From positions 62,001 to 126,000 of the forward strand of contig NZ_BAAAZE010000003.1 in assembly GCF_039536745.1 (NCBI RefSeq): 64,000 nucleotides of DNA, given 5' to 3'. Under the pieces are notes generated by a model. It was not told where the DNA came from. It worked only from the letters and a program-made list of their open reading frames with translations, and did not search any database. The DNA comes from Actimicrobium antarcticum. Lineage in GTDB: Bacteria > Pseudomonadota > Gammaproteobacteria > Burkholderiales > Burkholderiaceae_D. The first letter of the stretch is position 1. Each line of letters opens with the position of its first letter. Positions 18,568 through 27,354 of the stretch are shown here, piece by piece. A program made the translations under genes and the position numbers.

Positions 18568-19611
18568 ATGGACATTTCCGAACTGCTCGCGTTCTCCGTG
18601 AAGAATAACGCTTCCGACCTGCATCTCTCCGCGGGCCTGCCACCGATGATCCGGGTACACGGCGACGTCCGCCGCATCAACCTGCCACCGCTGGAGCACA
18701 AGGAGGTGCACGCGATGATCTACGACATCATGAACGATGGGCAGCGCAAGGCCTACGAAGAGAAGCTGGAAGTCGACTTTTCGTTTGCGATTCCCGGCCT
18801 GGCGCGCTTTCGCGTCAACGCCTTCAACCAGGATCGTGGTGCTGCCGCCGTGCTGCGAACGATTCCTTCCAAAATTCTCAGCCTCGAACAACTCAATGCA
18901 CCGCGCATTTTTGCCGATCTGGCCCTGAAACCGCGTGGCCTGGTGCTGGTCACCGGTCCGACCGGCTCCGGCAAATCGACCACGCTGGCAGCCATGGTGA
19001 ACCACGTCAATGAAAACGAATACGCCCATATCCTGACGATCGAAGATCCGATCGAATTTGTCCACGAATCCAAAAAATGCCTGATCAACCAGCGCGAAGT
19101 CGGCCCGCACACGCACAGCTTCACGGCCGCGTTGCGCTCGGCGCTGCGCGAAGATCCGGATGTGGTGCTGGTGGGCGAATTGCGTGACCTGGAAACGATC
19201 CGGCTGGCGTTGTCGGCCGCCGAGACCGGCCATCTGGTCTTCGGTACACTGCACACCTCGTCCGCAGCCAAGACGATCGACCGGATCGTGGATGTTTTCC
19301 CGGGCGATGAAAAAGAGATGGTACGGGCGATGTTGTCGGAGTCACTGCAGGCGGTGATTTCGCAAACCCTGCTCAAGACCAAGGATGGCTCGGGCCGGGT
19401 AGCAGCGCACGAAATCATGCTTGGTACGCCCGCCATCCGCAACCTGATTCGAGAATCCAAGATCGCGCAGATGTACTCGGCGATCCAGACCGGCATGAGC
19501 ATGGGCATGCAAACGCTGGACCACAACCTGACCGATCTGGTCCGCCGCAACGTGATCTCGGCACAGGCGGCGCGCTCGGCTGCCAAGACGCCGGAAAACT
19601 TTCCCGGATAA
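18568..19611 (+). CDS. pilT: Type IV pilus retraction ATPase PilT
   Basis: 347 residues, standard PilT length. Walker A GPTGSGKST at 130-138, the Asp box DPIEFVHES, Walker B region DPDVVLVGELRDLETIRL and His box TGHLVFGTLHTSSAAKTIDR; the C-terminal AIRNLIRE motif needed for retraction is present. Hexameric motor at the pilus base. AAGGA lies 7 bp before the ATG. Followed by pilU. Confidence 0.97.
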   Translation: MDISELLAFSVKNNASDLHLSAGLPPMIRVHGDVRRINLPPLEHKEVHAMIYDIMNDGQRKAYEEKLEVDFSFAIPGLARFRVNAFNQDRGAAAVLRTIPSKILSLEQLNAPRIFADLALKPRGLVLVTGPTGSGKSTTLAAMVNHVNENEYAHILTIEDPIEFVHESKKCLINQREVGPHTHSFTAALRSALREDPDVVLVGELRDLETIRLALSAAETGHLVFGTLHTSSAAKTIDRIVDVFPGDEKEMVRAMLSESLQAVISQTLLKTKDGSGRVAAHEIMLGTPAIRNLIRESKIAQMYSAIQTGMSMGMQTLDHNLTDLVRRNVISAQAARSAAKTPENFPG

Positions 19612-19646
19612 GCTGCGCCCACCCACCTGAACACCGAGGACACTTC

Positions 19647-20783
19647 ATGGAACGCGAACAAGCCACCAAATTCATGCACGACCTGTTGCGGCTGATGGTC
19701 AGCAAAAATGGTTCCGACCTATTCATCACCACCGACTTCCCGCCGGCATTCAAGATCGACGGCAAGATCACACCGGTGTCGAACCAGCTACTCAGCAGCG
19801 CCCATACTCTGGAACTGGCGCGCGCCATCATGAGCGACAAGCAGGCTGCCGAGTTCGAATCCAGCAAGGAATGCAACTTCGCCATCAGTCCGGGCGGACT
19901 GGGGCGATTCCGCGTGTCGGCGTTTGTACAGCAGCAAAAAGTCGGCATGGTGTTGCGCACGATCAGCACCCGTATTCCGGGCATCGACGAGCTGGGACTG
20001 CCACCGCAACTCAAGGATATCGTGATGACCAAGCGCGGCCTGGTCATCATGGTCGGTGCGACCGGCTCCGGCAAATCCACCACGCTGGCAGCGATGCTCG
20101 GCCACCGCAACGAGCACAGCCACGGCCACATCATCACGATCGAAGACCCGGTGGAATACATTCATCCGCACCGCAACTGCATCGTTACGCAGCGCGATAT
20201 CGGGCTCGATACCGATGGCTGGGGCGTGGCGCTAAAGAACGCATTGCGGCAAGCGCCGGACGTCATCCAGATCGGCGAAATCCGTGACCGCGAAACCATG
20301 GATCACGCCATTGCCTTCGCCGAAACCGGTCATCTGTGCCTGGCCACGCTGCACGCCAACAGCGCCAATCAGGCGCTCGACCGGATCATCAATTTTTTCC
20401 CGGAAGAGCGCCGTCAGCAATTGCTGATGGATTTGTCACTCAATCTGAAAGGCATGATTTCGCAACGCCTGATTCCGTTGCGCGACACCACCGGCCGCTG
20501 CGTCGCCATCGAGATCATGCTGAACTCGCCACTGATATCGGACCTGATCTTCAAGGGCGACGTGCACGAGATCAAGGAGATCATGAAAAAGTCACGCGAA
20601 CTGGGCATGCAGACGTTCGATCAGGCGCTATTCGATTTGTATGAAGCGGACAAGATTTCGTACGAGAACGCTCTGCGCAATGCCGATTCGGTCAATGACT
20701 TGCGGTTGTCCATCAAGCTGCGTGGCAAAGAAGCCAATAACAGGGATTTGTCGAAGGGTACCGAGCATCTCGGGATCGTTTAG
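19647..20783 (+). CDS. pilU: PilT/PilU-type ATPase PilU
   Basis: 378 residues. Walker A GATGSGKSTT near residue 136, Walker B region PDVIQIGEIRDRETMDHAI and His box TGHLCLATLHANSANQALDR. PilU supports PilT in retraction under load. Starts 35 bp after pilT with GAGGACACTTC upstream. The C terminus (DLSKGTEHLGIV) reads through to 20783, just before a repeat region. Confidence 0.96.
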   Translation: MEREQATKFMHDLLRLMVSKNGSDLFITTDFPPAFKIDGKITPVSNQLLSSAHTLELARAIMSDKQAAEFESSKECNFAISPGGLGRFRVSAFVQQQKVGMVLRTISTRIPGIDELGLPPQLKDIVMTKRGLVIMVGATGSGKSTTLAAMLGHRNEHSHGHIITIEDPVEYIHPHRNCIVTQRDIGLDTDGWGVALKNALRQAPDVIQIGEIRDRETMDHAIAFAETGHLCLATLHANSANQALDRIINFFPEERRQQLLMDLSLNLKGMISQRLIPLRDTTGRCVAIEIMLNSPLISDLIFKGDVHEIKEIMKKSRELGMQTFDQALFDLYEADKISYENALRNADSVNDLRLSIKLRGKEANNRDLSKGTEHLGIV

Positions 20784-20865
20784 ACCGATTTTCCTGACGG
20801 CGGCGCGCAGCCGTTTCAACGTAGGCGTCGGACAGCAAAAACAGCGGCGGTGACGTTGCCGAATC

Positions 20866-21717
20866 GTTGGGCTGCGAAGCCCAACATGCGTCAAGCTTCC
20901 TGGGCGGTTGGCGGCTTGCCGTTCGACGGCTGCCGGCTGCGGTAGCTAAAACGGGTTGTGCTCCGTCGCGATCAAGCCGGGGGCGGCCCGGCAGCCGGTC
21001 ACTTCTTTTTGCTTCGCCAAAAAGCAGTAACCAAGAAAAAGGCGACCGCTAGACCGCTGCCCTGCGGGTTCCCAAAACCGGGTACGGCAAGAGGGAAGCC
21101 CGCAAACTCGCTGCGCTCAGACAGTGCGGGCTTCTTATCCTCTTGCCGTACCCGGTTTTTGGCAGCGATCTTTTTACGCGGAATTCAAGGTCAAAACCAA
21201 GCCCAGCCTTGGTGATCGATTGATGGCCAGGCTCGCTTTGCGCGAGAAAACTTCCTCGTCGTGATCGACATCGATTTCCAAACCAACGTCGAAATCAACG
21301 TCAAAACCAACGTCAAAACTAAAACCTACAAGGCTTTTACAAGCCATCTTTCTCGCGCAAAGCGAGCCCAACCATGATCGATTCACCAAGGCTGGGCTTG
21401 GTCTTGACGTTGAATTCCGCATAAAAGGCCGCTGCCAAATACCGTGTCCGGGCAGGGGATCAGAGGGCCGCACTGTCTGAGCGCAGCGAGTTTGCGGCCC
21501 TCCCCCTGACCGGGCACGGTATTTGGGAACCCGCAGGGCAGCGGTCTAGCGGTCGCCTTTTTTTGCTTACTTTATTTGGCGAAGCAAAAAAAGTGAGCGG
21601 CTGCCGGGCCGCACCCGGCTTGCATCAACGGAGCGCAACCCGTTTTAGCTACCGCAGACCGCGCGTCGCGGCGCCCCGCAACGCAACCTGACGCATGTTG
21701 GGCTTCGCAGCCCAACA
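20866..21717. repeat. Terminal hairpin modules bracketing palindrome E2
   Basis: The whole composite repeat spans 852 bp and is bounded by the same terminal hairpin in opposite orientation: TTGGGCTGCGAAGCCCAA at the left (about 20867) and TTGGGCTTCGCAGCCCAA at the right (about 21697). Only one copy exists at each end, unlike E1. It fills the gap after pilU and precedes an RloB-like remnant. Confidence 0.85.
20944..21650. repeat. Long palindromic repeat element, copy E2 (inverted: beta-left/alpha-right)
   Basis: 707 bp between AGCTAAAACG and CGTTTTAGCT. Here the beta arm (CTTCGCCAAAAAGCAGTAAC, GGTACGGCAAGAGG hairpin) is on the left and the alpha arm (TACTTTATTTGGCGAAGC, CCGTGTCCGGGCAGGGG) on the right, the reverse of E1 and E3. 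The core is inverted as well: the minus strand reads GGCTTGTAAAAGCCTTGTAG followed by TTTTGACGTTGG and related degenerate 12-mers (about 21270-21325). So the entire element, not only an arm, is flipped. Confidence 0.9.
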
Positions 21718-21784
21718 GACTTGGCTCTGAAGCACTGATGGCGCGCGATAACTCTCTCAAGGAGCGCCAGCTAAAACAGCTTGA

Positions 21785-22048
21785 CCCAGTGTTGAGCTGT
21801 GGCTATTGCTGCACTTCGAGGACATCCAGTCCTCATTGCACAAAGACGTTGTGATGCATCGCCTGAAACTGCATGTTCCTGGCGACGACAAAGGCGCGGA
21901 GGATGCATTTTCCGTAACCCGCAAGCGCATGGACATTGCCACAGAACGCGCAGAACGCCTGGCAGCGCGATTTTCCGCACACACGGCTCCACAGCCATTC
22001 ACCGCCATTGTCGAATTGGTGAGACTGCTGACGACGCTACGCCGCTGA
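21785..22048 (+). pseudogene. C-terminal remnant of an RloB-like protein
   Basis: An open frame of 87 codons with no proper start translates to PSVELWLLLHFEDIQSSLHK, then KGAEDAFSVTRKRMDIATERAERL and a FTAIVELVRLL tail. This matches my memory of the C-terminal half of RloB-family proteins (NPxxELWLLLHFED core, then a helix giving AxxRAERL). RloB works with the ATPase RloA in defence-associated loci. The frame begins directly after a TGA where the N-terminal domain should be, and a repeat element lies 68 bp upstream, so this is a truncated relic. No RloA partner is present. Confidence 0.55.
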
Positions 22049-22209
22049 TGCTTTCGGCCACCCTCTCAATGCACCCGGCATGTTGACCCCGTAAGCGTGA
22101 TGTATGACGCTAACAGTCATCAAAACACCGACAGCCGGTTCAGGTCGTGGACTCGATTACCGACGACGGTGAAGCACCACATCGCACACAAACGTTGTAC
22201 TCCGCCCCG

Positions 22210-23442
22210 TCAATGCGCCGCAGTCAACGCACTGTCAATCAACTCGATCCAGTGCCGCACCGGCGTATCGGTCCCGGACTGCAAATGCGTCAGACAGCCG
22301 ATATTGGCCGAGACGATCGTTTGCGGCTTGGTTGCCTGCAATTTCGCCAGCTTGTTATCGCGCAGCTGATACGACAGCTCAGGCTGCGTGACCGAATAGG
22401 TGCCGGCCGAACCGCAGCACAAATGACTGTCACCGCACAACTGCACATCGACCCCGATGGCGCGCAGGACACCTTCGACCTTGCCGCGAATTTGCTGGCC
22501 ATGTTGCAAGGTGCACGGCGGATGGTAGGCGACGCGCTGGCTGATCTTGCCGCTGAGTTTTTGCTGCAGTTCGGCTTCGAAGGCCGGCATGATTTCACTC
22601 AGGTCGCGGGTCAGCGCCGAGATGCGTTCGGCCTTGGCGGCGTAGGCGCTGTCGTTGCGCAGCAGGTGACCGTAATCCTTGACCATGCTGCCGCAACCCG
22701 ATGCGGTCATGACGATGGCTTCAGCACCGGCTTCGACCAACGGCCACCATGCGTCGATGTTGGCGCGCATGTCATTGAGACCGCCATCCTGGTCATTCAA
22801 ATGAAAACGGATCGCGCCGCAGCAGCCTGCCTTCGGAGCAACCACCAGCTGCACGCCGAGCGCATCGAGTACGCGCGCCGTGGCGGCATTGATGTTCGGT
22901 GCCATCGCCGGTTGTACGCAGCCGTCGAGCAGCAACATCTTGCGGGCGTGCTGGCGGGTCGGGATGACGCCAGCCGGCAGCGCTACCGGCACCTTGTTGC
23001 GCAAGGCTTTCGGCAGCAGCGGACGCAGCAGCTGGCCGGCCTTCATGGCGGGTGTGAACAACCACTTGCGCGGCAAGGCTTCCTTCAATGCAGTGCGGAT
23101 CAATTGCTGGAGCAGCGGACGCTCGACCTGCGCATCGACTGCCTTGCGGCCGATTTCCAGCAGGCGGCCGTAATGGACGCCCGACGGACAGGTGGTTTCG
23201 CAATTGCGACAGCTCAGGCAGCGGTCCAGATGGAGCTGGGTCTTGCTGGTCGGCTTGGCACCTTCCAGCACTTGCTTGATCAAATAGATGCGACCACGCG
23301 GGCCGTCGAGCTCATCGCCGAGCAGCTGGTAAGTCGGACAGGTCGCCGTACAGAATCCGCAATGCACGCAAGCGCGCAGGATGGCCTCGGCTTCGTCGCC
23401 ATCGGGCGTGTTCTTGATGAAATCGGCAAGATTGGTTTGCAT
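22210..23442 (-). CDS. glcF: Glycolate oxidase iron-sulfur subunit GlcF
   Basis: 410 residues. Two 4Fe-4S motifs near the N terminus (CVHCGFCTATCP and CLSCRNCETTCP), then two CCG domains (AGCCGAIRFH and HLCCGSAGTYS with heterodisulfide-reductase-type cysteines). Passes electrons from GlcDE to the quinone pool during glycolate oxidation to glyoxylate. Three base pairs separate its ATG from the glcE stop. Last gene of glcDEF. Confidence 0.95.
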   Translation of the reverse strand: MQTNLADFIKNTPDGDEAEAILRACVHCGFCTATCPTYQLLGDELDGPRGRIYLIKQVLEGAKPTSKTQLHLDRCLSCRNCETTCPSGVHYGRLLEIGRKAVDAQVERPLLQQLIRTALKEALPRKWLFTPAMKAGQLLRPLLPKALRNKVPVALPAGVIPTRQHARKMLLLDGCVQPAMAPNINAATARVLDALGVQLVVAPKAGCCGAIRFHLNDQDGGLNDMRANIDAWWPLVEAGAEAIVMTASGCGSMVKDYGHLLRNDSAYAAKAERISALTRDLSEIMPAFEAELQQKLSGKISQRVAYHPPCTLQHGQQIRGKVEGVLRAIGVDVQLCGDSHLCCGSAGTYSVTQPELSYQLRDNKLAKLQATKPQTIVSANIGCLTHLQSGTDTPVRHWIELIDSALTAAH

Positions 23443-23445
23443 GGA

Positions 23446-24507
23446 TCAGAGCTCCGGATACAGACGGCCCGGATTGAAGATACCGGAAGGATCGAAAGAC
23501 GTTTTGAGGCGGCGATGGATGGCCGCGACTGCTGGCGCAAGCGGCTGGAACACCCCAATCGCCCGGTCACCGCCGCCGTAGAGAGTGGCATGGCCACCGG
23601 CAGCCGTGGCGACCGCGCGAATCTCTGCTGCGGCAGCGGTGGTTTGCAGCCAGCGTTGCGCGCCGCCCCATTCGATCAACTGGTTACCCGGCAGCGCCAG
23701 CGGAGCTGCCGTCGACGGTACCGACAAGCGCCACAGCGCGGTATGTTCGGACGCAAAAAACGCGTGGCTTTGCTCGCGCAAATCACGCCAGAATGCGTCG
23801 GCGTCGCTCACCTGATCGCCACCGATTTTCAGGTCGGCAGCAGCGACTGCGGCGCGCGCACCGGACAGGCGCACCGTCAGGACACCATCGCACCAGGCGC
23901 TGGCCGAAATCGGCAGCGGCTGACCACCCCAGGCATTGAGTTGCGCAATGGCTGCAGTCTGGTTCATTGCCAGCCGCCGGGTGGATTCGGCGAACGGCTT
24001 GGGCAGTACCTTGACCGACATGTCGAGGATCAGCCCGAGCGTGCCTAGCGACCCGGCCAGCAGGCGCGAGACGTCATAGCCGGCCACGTTCTTCATGACC
24101 TGACCACCGAAGTGCAGCACCTCGCCGTGACCATCCATCAATACTGCACCGAGCATGAAATCGCGCACCGCACCAGCGGCAGCGCGGCGCGGACCGGACA
24201 GCCCGCTGGCCACCACACCACCGATGGTGGCACCGTCACCGAAGTACGGCGGCTCGAAGGCCAGCATCTGGTTTTTTTCCGATAATGCCGCTTCGATTTC
24301 GGCCAGTGGCGTGCCGCAGCGGGCCGTGATCACCAACTCGGTCGGATCGTAATCGATGATCCCGGCGTAGTCCCGCGTGTCGAGGATGCTGCCGCGCGGC
24401 ACCTGGCCGTACCAGTCCTTGGTGCCACCGCCGCGCAGTTGCAGCGGCGTGCCCTGGGCACTGGCGTCGAGCACGCGCTGGCGTAGTTGTTCAAGTACCT
24501 GGGTCAT
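23446..24507 (-). CDS. glcE: Glycolate oxidase subunit GlcE
   Basis: 353 residues from ATG 24507 (MTQVLEQLRQRV) with GGAAAG upstream. A shortened FAD-binding PCMH-type domain: LRGGGTKDWYG, then FGDGATIGGVVASGLSGPRR and the KNVAGYDVSRLLAGSLGTLG segment. Forms the membrane-associated GlcDEF complex. The frame in the ORF extends to 24795 but that part overlaps glcD out of frame and has no family resemblance. Confidence 0.94.
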   Translation of the reverse strand: MTQVLEQLRQRVLDASAQGTPLQLRGGGTKDWYGQVPRGSILDTRDYAGIIDYDPTELVITARCGTPLAEIEAALSEKNQMLAFEPPYFGDGATIGGVVASGLSGPRRAAAGAVRDFMLGAVLMDGHGEVLHFGGQVMKNVAGYDVSRLLAGSLGTLGLILDMSVKVLPKPFAESTRRLAMNQTAAIAQLNAWGGQPLPISASAWCDGVLTVRLSGARAAVAAADLKIGGDQVSDADAFWRDLREQSHAFFASEHTALWRLSVPSTAAPLALPGNQLIEWGGAQRWLQTTAAAAEIRAVATAAGGHATLYGGGDRAIGVFQPLAPAVAAIHRRLKTSFDPSGIFNPGRLYPEL

Positions 24508-24551
24508 GATGACTTTCCGATTGGTCTCACTATGTTCTTGGTATGGCGACG

Positions 24552-26039
24552 TTAAAAGCGCGGCAGATCCGGAAACTTCAGCTGGCCGCGCTGAACGTGC
24601 ATTTTTCCGTATTCGGCGCAGCGGTGCAGCGAGGGAATCGCCTTGTCGGGATTGAGCAGGAAGGCGGTGTCGAAGGCACGCTTGACGGCGAAAAATGCCT
24701 CGCGCTCCTGCGGCGAATACTGCACGCACATCGAATTGATTTTTTCGATACCGACACCGTGTTCCCCGGTGATGGTGCCGCCGACTTCGACGCACAGTTC
24801 CAGAATCTCGGCACCAAATGCTTCGGCCTGATGGAATTCACCGGGCTTGTTGGCATCGAACAGAATCAGCGGGTGCAAATTGCCGTCGCCGGCATGGAAT
24901 ACATTGGCACAGCGCAGGCCGTACTTGGATTCCATCGCTTCGATGCGCAGCAGCACGTCGGCCAGCCGCTTGCGCGGGATGGTGCCATCCATGCAGTAAT
25001 AATCGGGCGAGATACGACCGGCAGCAGGGAATGCATTCTTGCGGCCGGACCAGAAGCGCAGGCGCTCTTCGTCGGAACCGGAAACTGAAATTTTCGTGGC
25101 GCCGCTGGCGGTCAGGATCGCGGTCATGTGGGCGATTTCTTCGCTGACTTCTTCCGGCGTACCGTCGGATTCGCATAGCAGGATGGCAGCGGCGTCGATG
25201 TCGTAGCCGGCCTTGACGAACGGTTCGACCATGCGTGAGCTGGTGCGGTCCATCATCTCCAGCCCGGCGGGAATGATGCCGGCGCCGATCACGTCGGCCA
25301 CGGCGTTACCGCCCTTCACGACATCATCGAACGAGGCCATGATCACGCAGGCGCGTTGCGGTTTCGGAATCAGCCGCACCGTGACTTCGGTGACGATGCC
25401 AAGCATGCCTTCGGAGCCGATGAACACGGCCAGCAAATCCAGCCCCGGCGCATCGAGCGCGGCACCACCCAGTTCGATGATGTCGCCGTCGATGGTCACG
25501 ACGCGCACGCGCATGACGTTGTGCACGGTCAAACCGTATTTCAGGCAATGCACGCCGCCGGAATTTTCGGCGACGTTGCCGCCGATGGTGCAGGCAATTT
25601 GCGACGACGGATCGGGCGCGTAATACAGGTTATGCGGTGCTGCGGCATCCGAGATCGCCAGGTTGCGCACACCCGGCTGGACCACCGCGGTGCGGGCCAC
25701 CGGATCGACCTTGATGATGCGGTTGAGCTTGGCCGTCGACAGTACCAGGCCGTCGGCAATCGGCATGGCGCCGCCGGACAATCCGGTGCCGGCGCCACGC
25801 GGCACGATCGGCAGTTGCATGTCGCGGCACAGTTGCAGGATCTGCACCAGTTGCGCTTCGGTATCCGGCAGCGCCACCACCATCGGCATTTGCCGGTAGG
25901 CCGCCAGGCCATCGCATTCGTAAGGGCGAATGTCTTCGTCGTTGAACAGGACGCAGCGTTCGGGGAGTAATTTGCGCAAGGCGTCGACGACGTCGCGCTG
26001 GCGGGTAACGGTGTAGGGCAGATCGGTGATGGCGTTCAT
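24552..26039 (-). CDS. glcD: Glycolate oxidase FAD subunit GlcD
   Basis: 495 residues. FAD-binding domain with PRGAGTGLSGGA and NVAENSGGVHCLKYG, then FAD-oxidase C domain ending HGVGIEKINSMC. Oxidises glycolate (or D-lactate) to the 2-oxoacid. Start ATG 26039 chosen over 26162 because the preceding residues do not resemble the family. First gene of glcDEF. The HD-GYP regulator upstream on the same strand is 190 bp away and may or may not share a transcript. Confidence 0.95.
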   Translation of the reverse strand: MNAITDLPYTVTRQRDVVDALRKLLPERCVLFNDEDIRPYECDGLAAYRQMPMVVALPDTEAQLVQILQLCRDMQLPIVPRGAGTGLSGGAMPIADGLVLSTAKLNRIIKVDPVARTAVVQPGVRNLAISDAAAPHNLYYAPDPSSQIACTIGGNVAENSGGVHCLKYGLTVHNVMRVRVVTIDGDIIELGGAALDAPGLDLLAVFIGSEGMLGIVTEVTVRLIPKPQRACVIMASFDDVVKGGNAVADVIGAGIIPAGLEMMDRTSSRMVEPFVKAGYDIDAAAILLCESDGTPEEVSEEIAHMTAILTASGATKISVSGSDEERLRFWSGRKNAFPAAGRISPDYYCMDGTIPRKRLADVLLRIEAMESKYGLRCANVFHAGDGNLHPLILFDANKPGEFHQAEAFGAEILELCVEVGGTITGEHGVGIEKINSMCVQYSPQEREAFFAVKRAFDTAFLLNPDKAIPSLHRCAEYGKMHVQRGQLKFPDLPRF

Positions 26040-26229
26040 GATCGGTTCCGGTCGGATGGCAGTCTTGCAGTTTAACCGGATCGACGGAATGACGCGTTTG
26101 AAATGCGTGAGGGGCAGCGGTGAAATGTTTTCAGGGTCGGTAGGCGGCATGTTTTGGTGCAACCACCGAGGGCCGCGCCCCGACTCAGTGCTCCTGGCCG
26201 GTTCCCATCAGCGCAGTCCATGGCGCGCT

Positions 26230-27291
26230 TTATGCCAGATCGATATCCGCCAGCGCGCCGTGCCGGTCCGAGAATTTTTCTTTGACCAGGATCATCTCGG
26301 GCAAGGCCGCACGAAAGGCCGGTAGCAGCGCCGGGTCGAAGTGCCGGCCTGACTGTTCCTCGACATGGCGGATCGCCGCCTCGACCGGCCAGGCCTGCTT
26401 GTACGGACGCTCCGACATCAGTGCATCGAACACGTCGGCCAGCGCAACGATACGCGCCATCAGCGGAATCTCCTCGCCTTTCAAACCGCGTGGATAACCG
26501 CTGCCATCCCATTTTTCGTGATGACACAGCGCCAGCATGTGCGCGGTGCCGAGCAAGTCGTCGCTGTGCGTGCCGATGATCTTGGCACCGATCTCGGCAT
26601 GGGTGCGCATGATGGCCCATTCGTCCCGGTCCAGTTTGCCGGTTTTGAGCAGGATGTTGTCGGGGATACCGATCTTGCCGACATCGTGCATCGGCGCGGC
26701 ATTGAACAGGATGTCTACCGATTCGGGACCCATCCCCGCAGCGCGCGCAATGGCGCGACAATAATGACTCATGCGGATGACGTGATTGCCGGTTTCATTG
26801 TCCTTGAATTCGGCGGCGCGGCCGAGCCGCCGGATGATTTGCTGGCGGGTTTTGACCAGCTCGGCGGTGCGCAGCGCGACTTGTTGTGTCAGTTCGCGCG
26901 ATTGGTCGTACAAGGCAAGATGTGTCTTCACGCGCGCCAGCACGATGGCCGGGTTGATGGGCTTGGTGATGTAATCCACCGCCCCCAGTTCGAGGCCTTT
27001 TTTTTCATCGTCGACTTCGCCCATCGCGGTCACGAAGATCACCGGAATCGTGCGCGTATCGGGATTGCCTTTGAGCGTTTCACACACCTGATACCCGTCC
27101 AGGCCGGGCATCATGATGTCGAGCAGGATCAGGTCTGGCGGTGCCGCGGCCTGAATGATCTTCAGCGCTTTTTTACCGCTAAGTGCAACTTTGGTCCGGT
27201 AGAACGGCGCCAGTACGTACACCAGGATGTCAATATTCTCCGGGGTGTCATCGACGATCAGTATCGTGCGGGGTATCGGGTCAGAGACCAT
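26230..27291 (-). CDS. Response regulator with HD-GYP phosphodiesterase domain
   Basis: 353 residues. Receiver domain at about 8-125 (ILIVDDTPENIDIL, phospho-acceptor Asp in LILLDIMMPGLDG, K in YITKPI), then an HD-GYP domain from about 160: HDVGKIGIPDNIL metal ligands, HAEIGAKII, and HHEKWDGSGYPRGL. HD-GYP proteins hydrolyse c-di-GMP to GMP. AGGAT lies 5 bp ahead of the ATG. It follows the hybrid sensor kinase on the same strand after 63 bp, so the kinase is the likely partner. Confidence 0.94.
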   Translation of the reverse strand: MVSDPIPRTILIVDDTPENIDILVYVLAPFYRTKVALSGKKALKIIQAAAPPDLILLDIMMPGLDGYQVCETLKGNPDTRTIPVIFVTAMGEVDDEKKGLELGAVDYITKPINPAIVLARVKTHLALYDQSRELTQQVALRTAELVKTRQQIIRRLGRAAEFKDNETGNHVIRMSHYCRAIARAAGMGPESVDILFNAAPMHDVGKIGIPDNILLKTGKLDRDEWAIMRTHAEIGAKIIGTHSDDLLGTAHMLALCHHEKWDGSGYPRGLKGEEIPLMARIVALADVFDALMSERPYKQAWPVEAAIRHVEEQSGRHFDPALLPAFRAALPEMILVKEKFSDRHGALADIDLA

Positions 27292-27354
27292 GTTTTATCC
27301 TGATGTCAGAGCAATGAGGCGCGGGCAGTCGACTAGAGAATGCTGATCCATGCA

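Noticed and set aside
22147..24048. 633-codon plus-strand frame across glcF and glcE
   Set aside because: Antisense shadow of two well-supported genes with iron-sulfur and FAD motifs; GC-rich third positions open the opposite strand.
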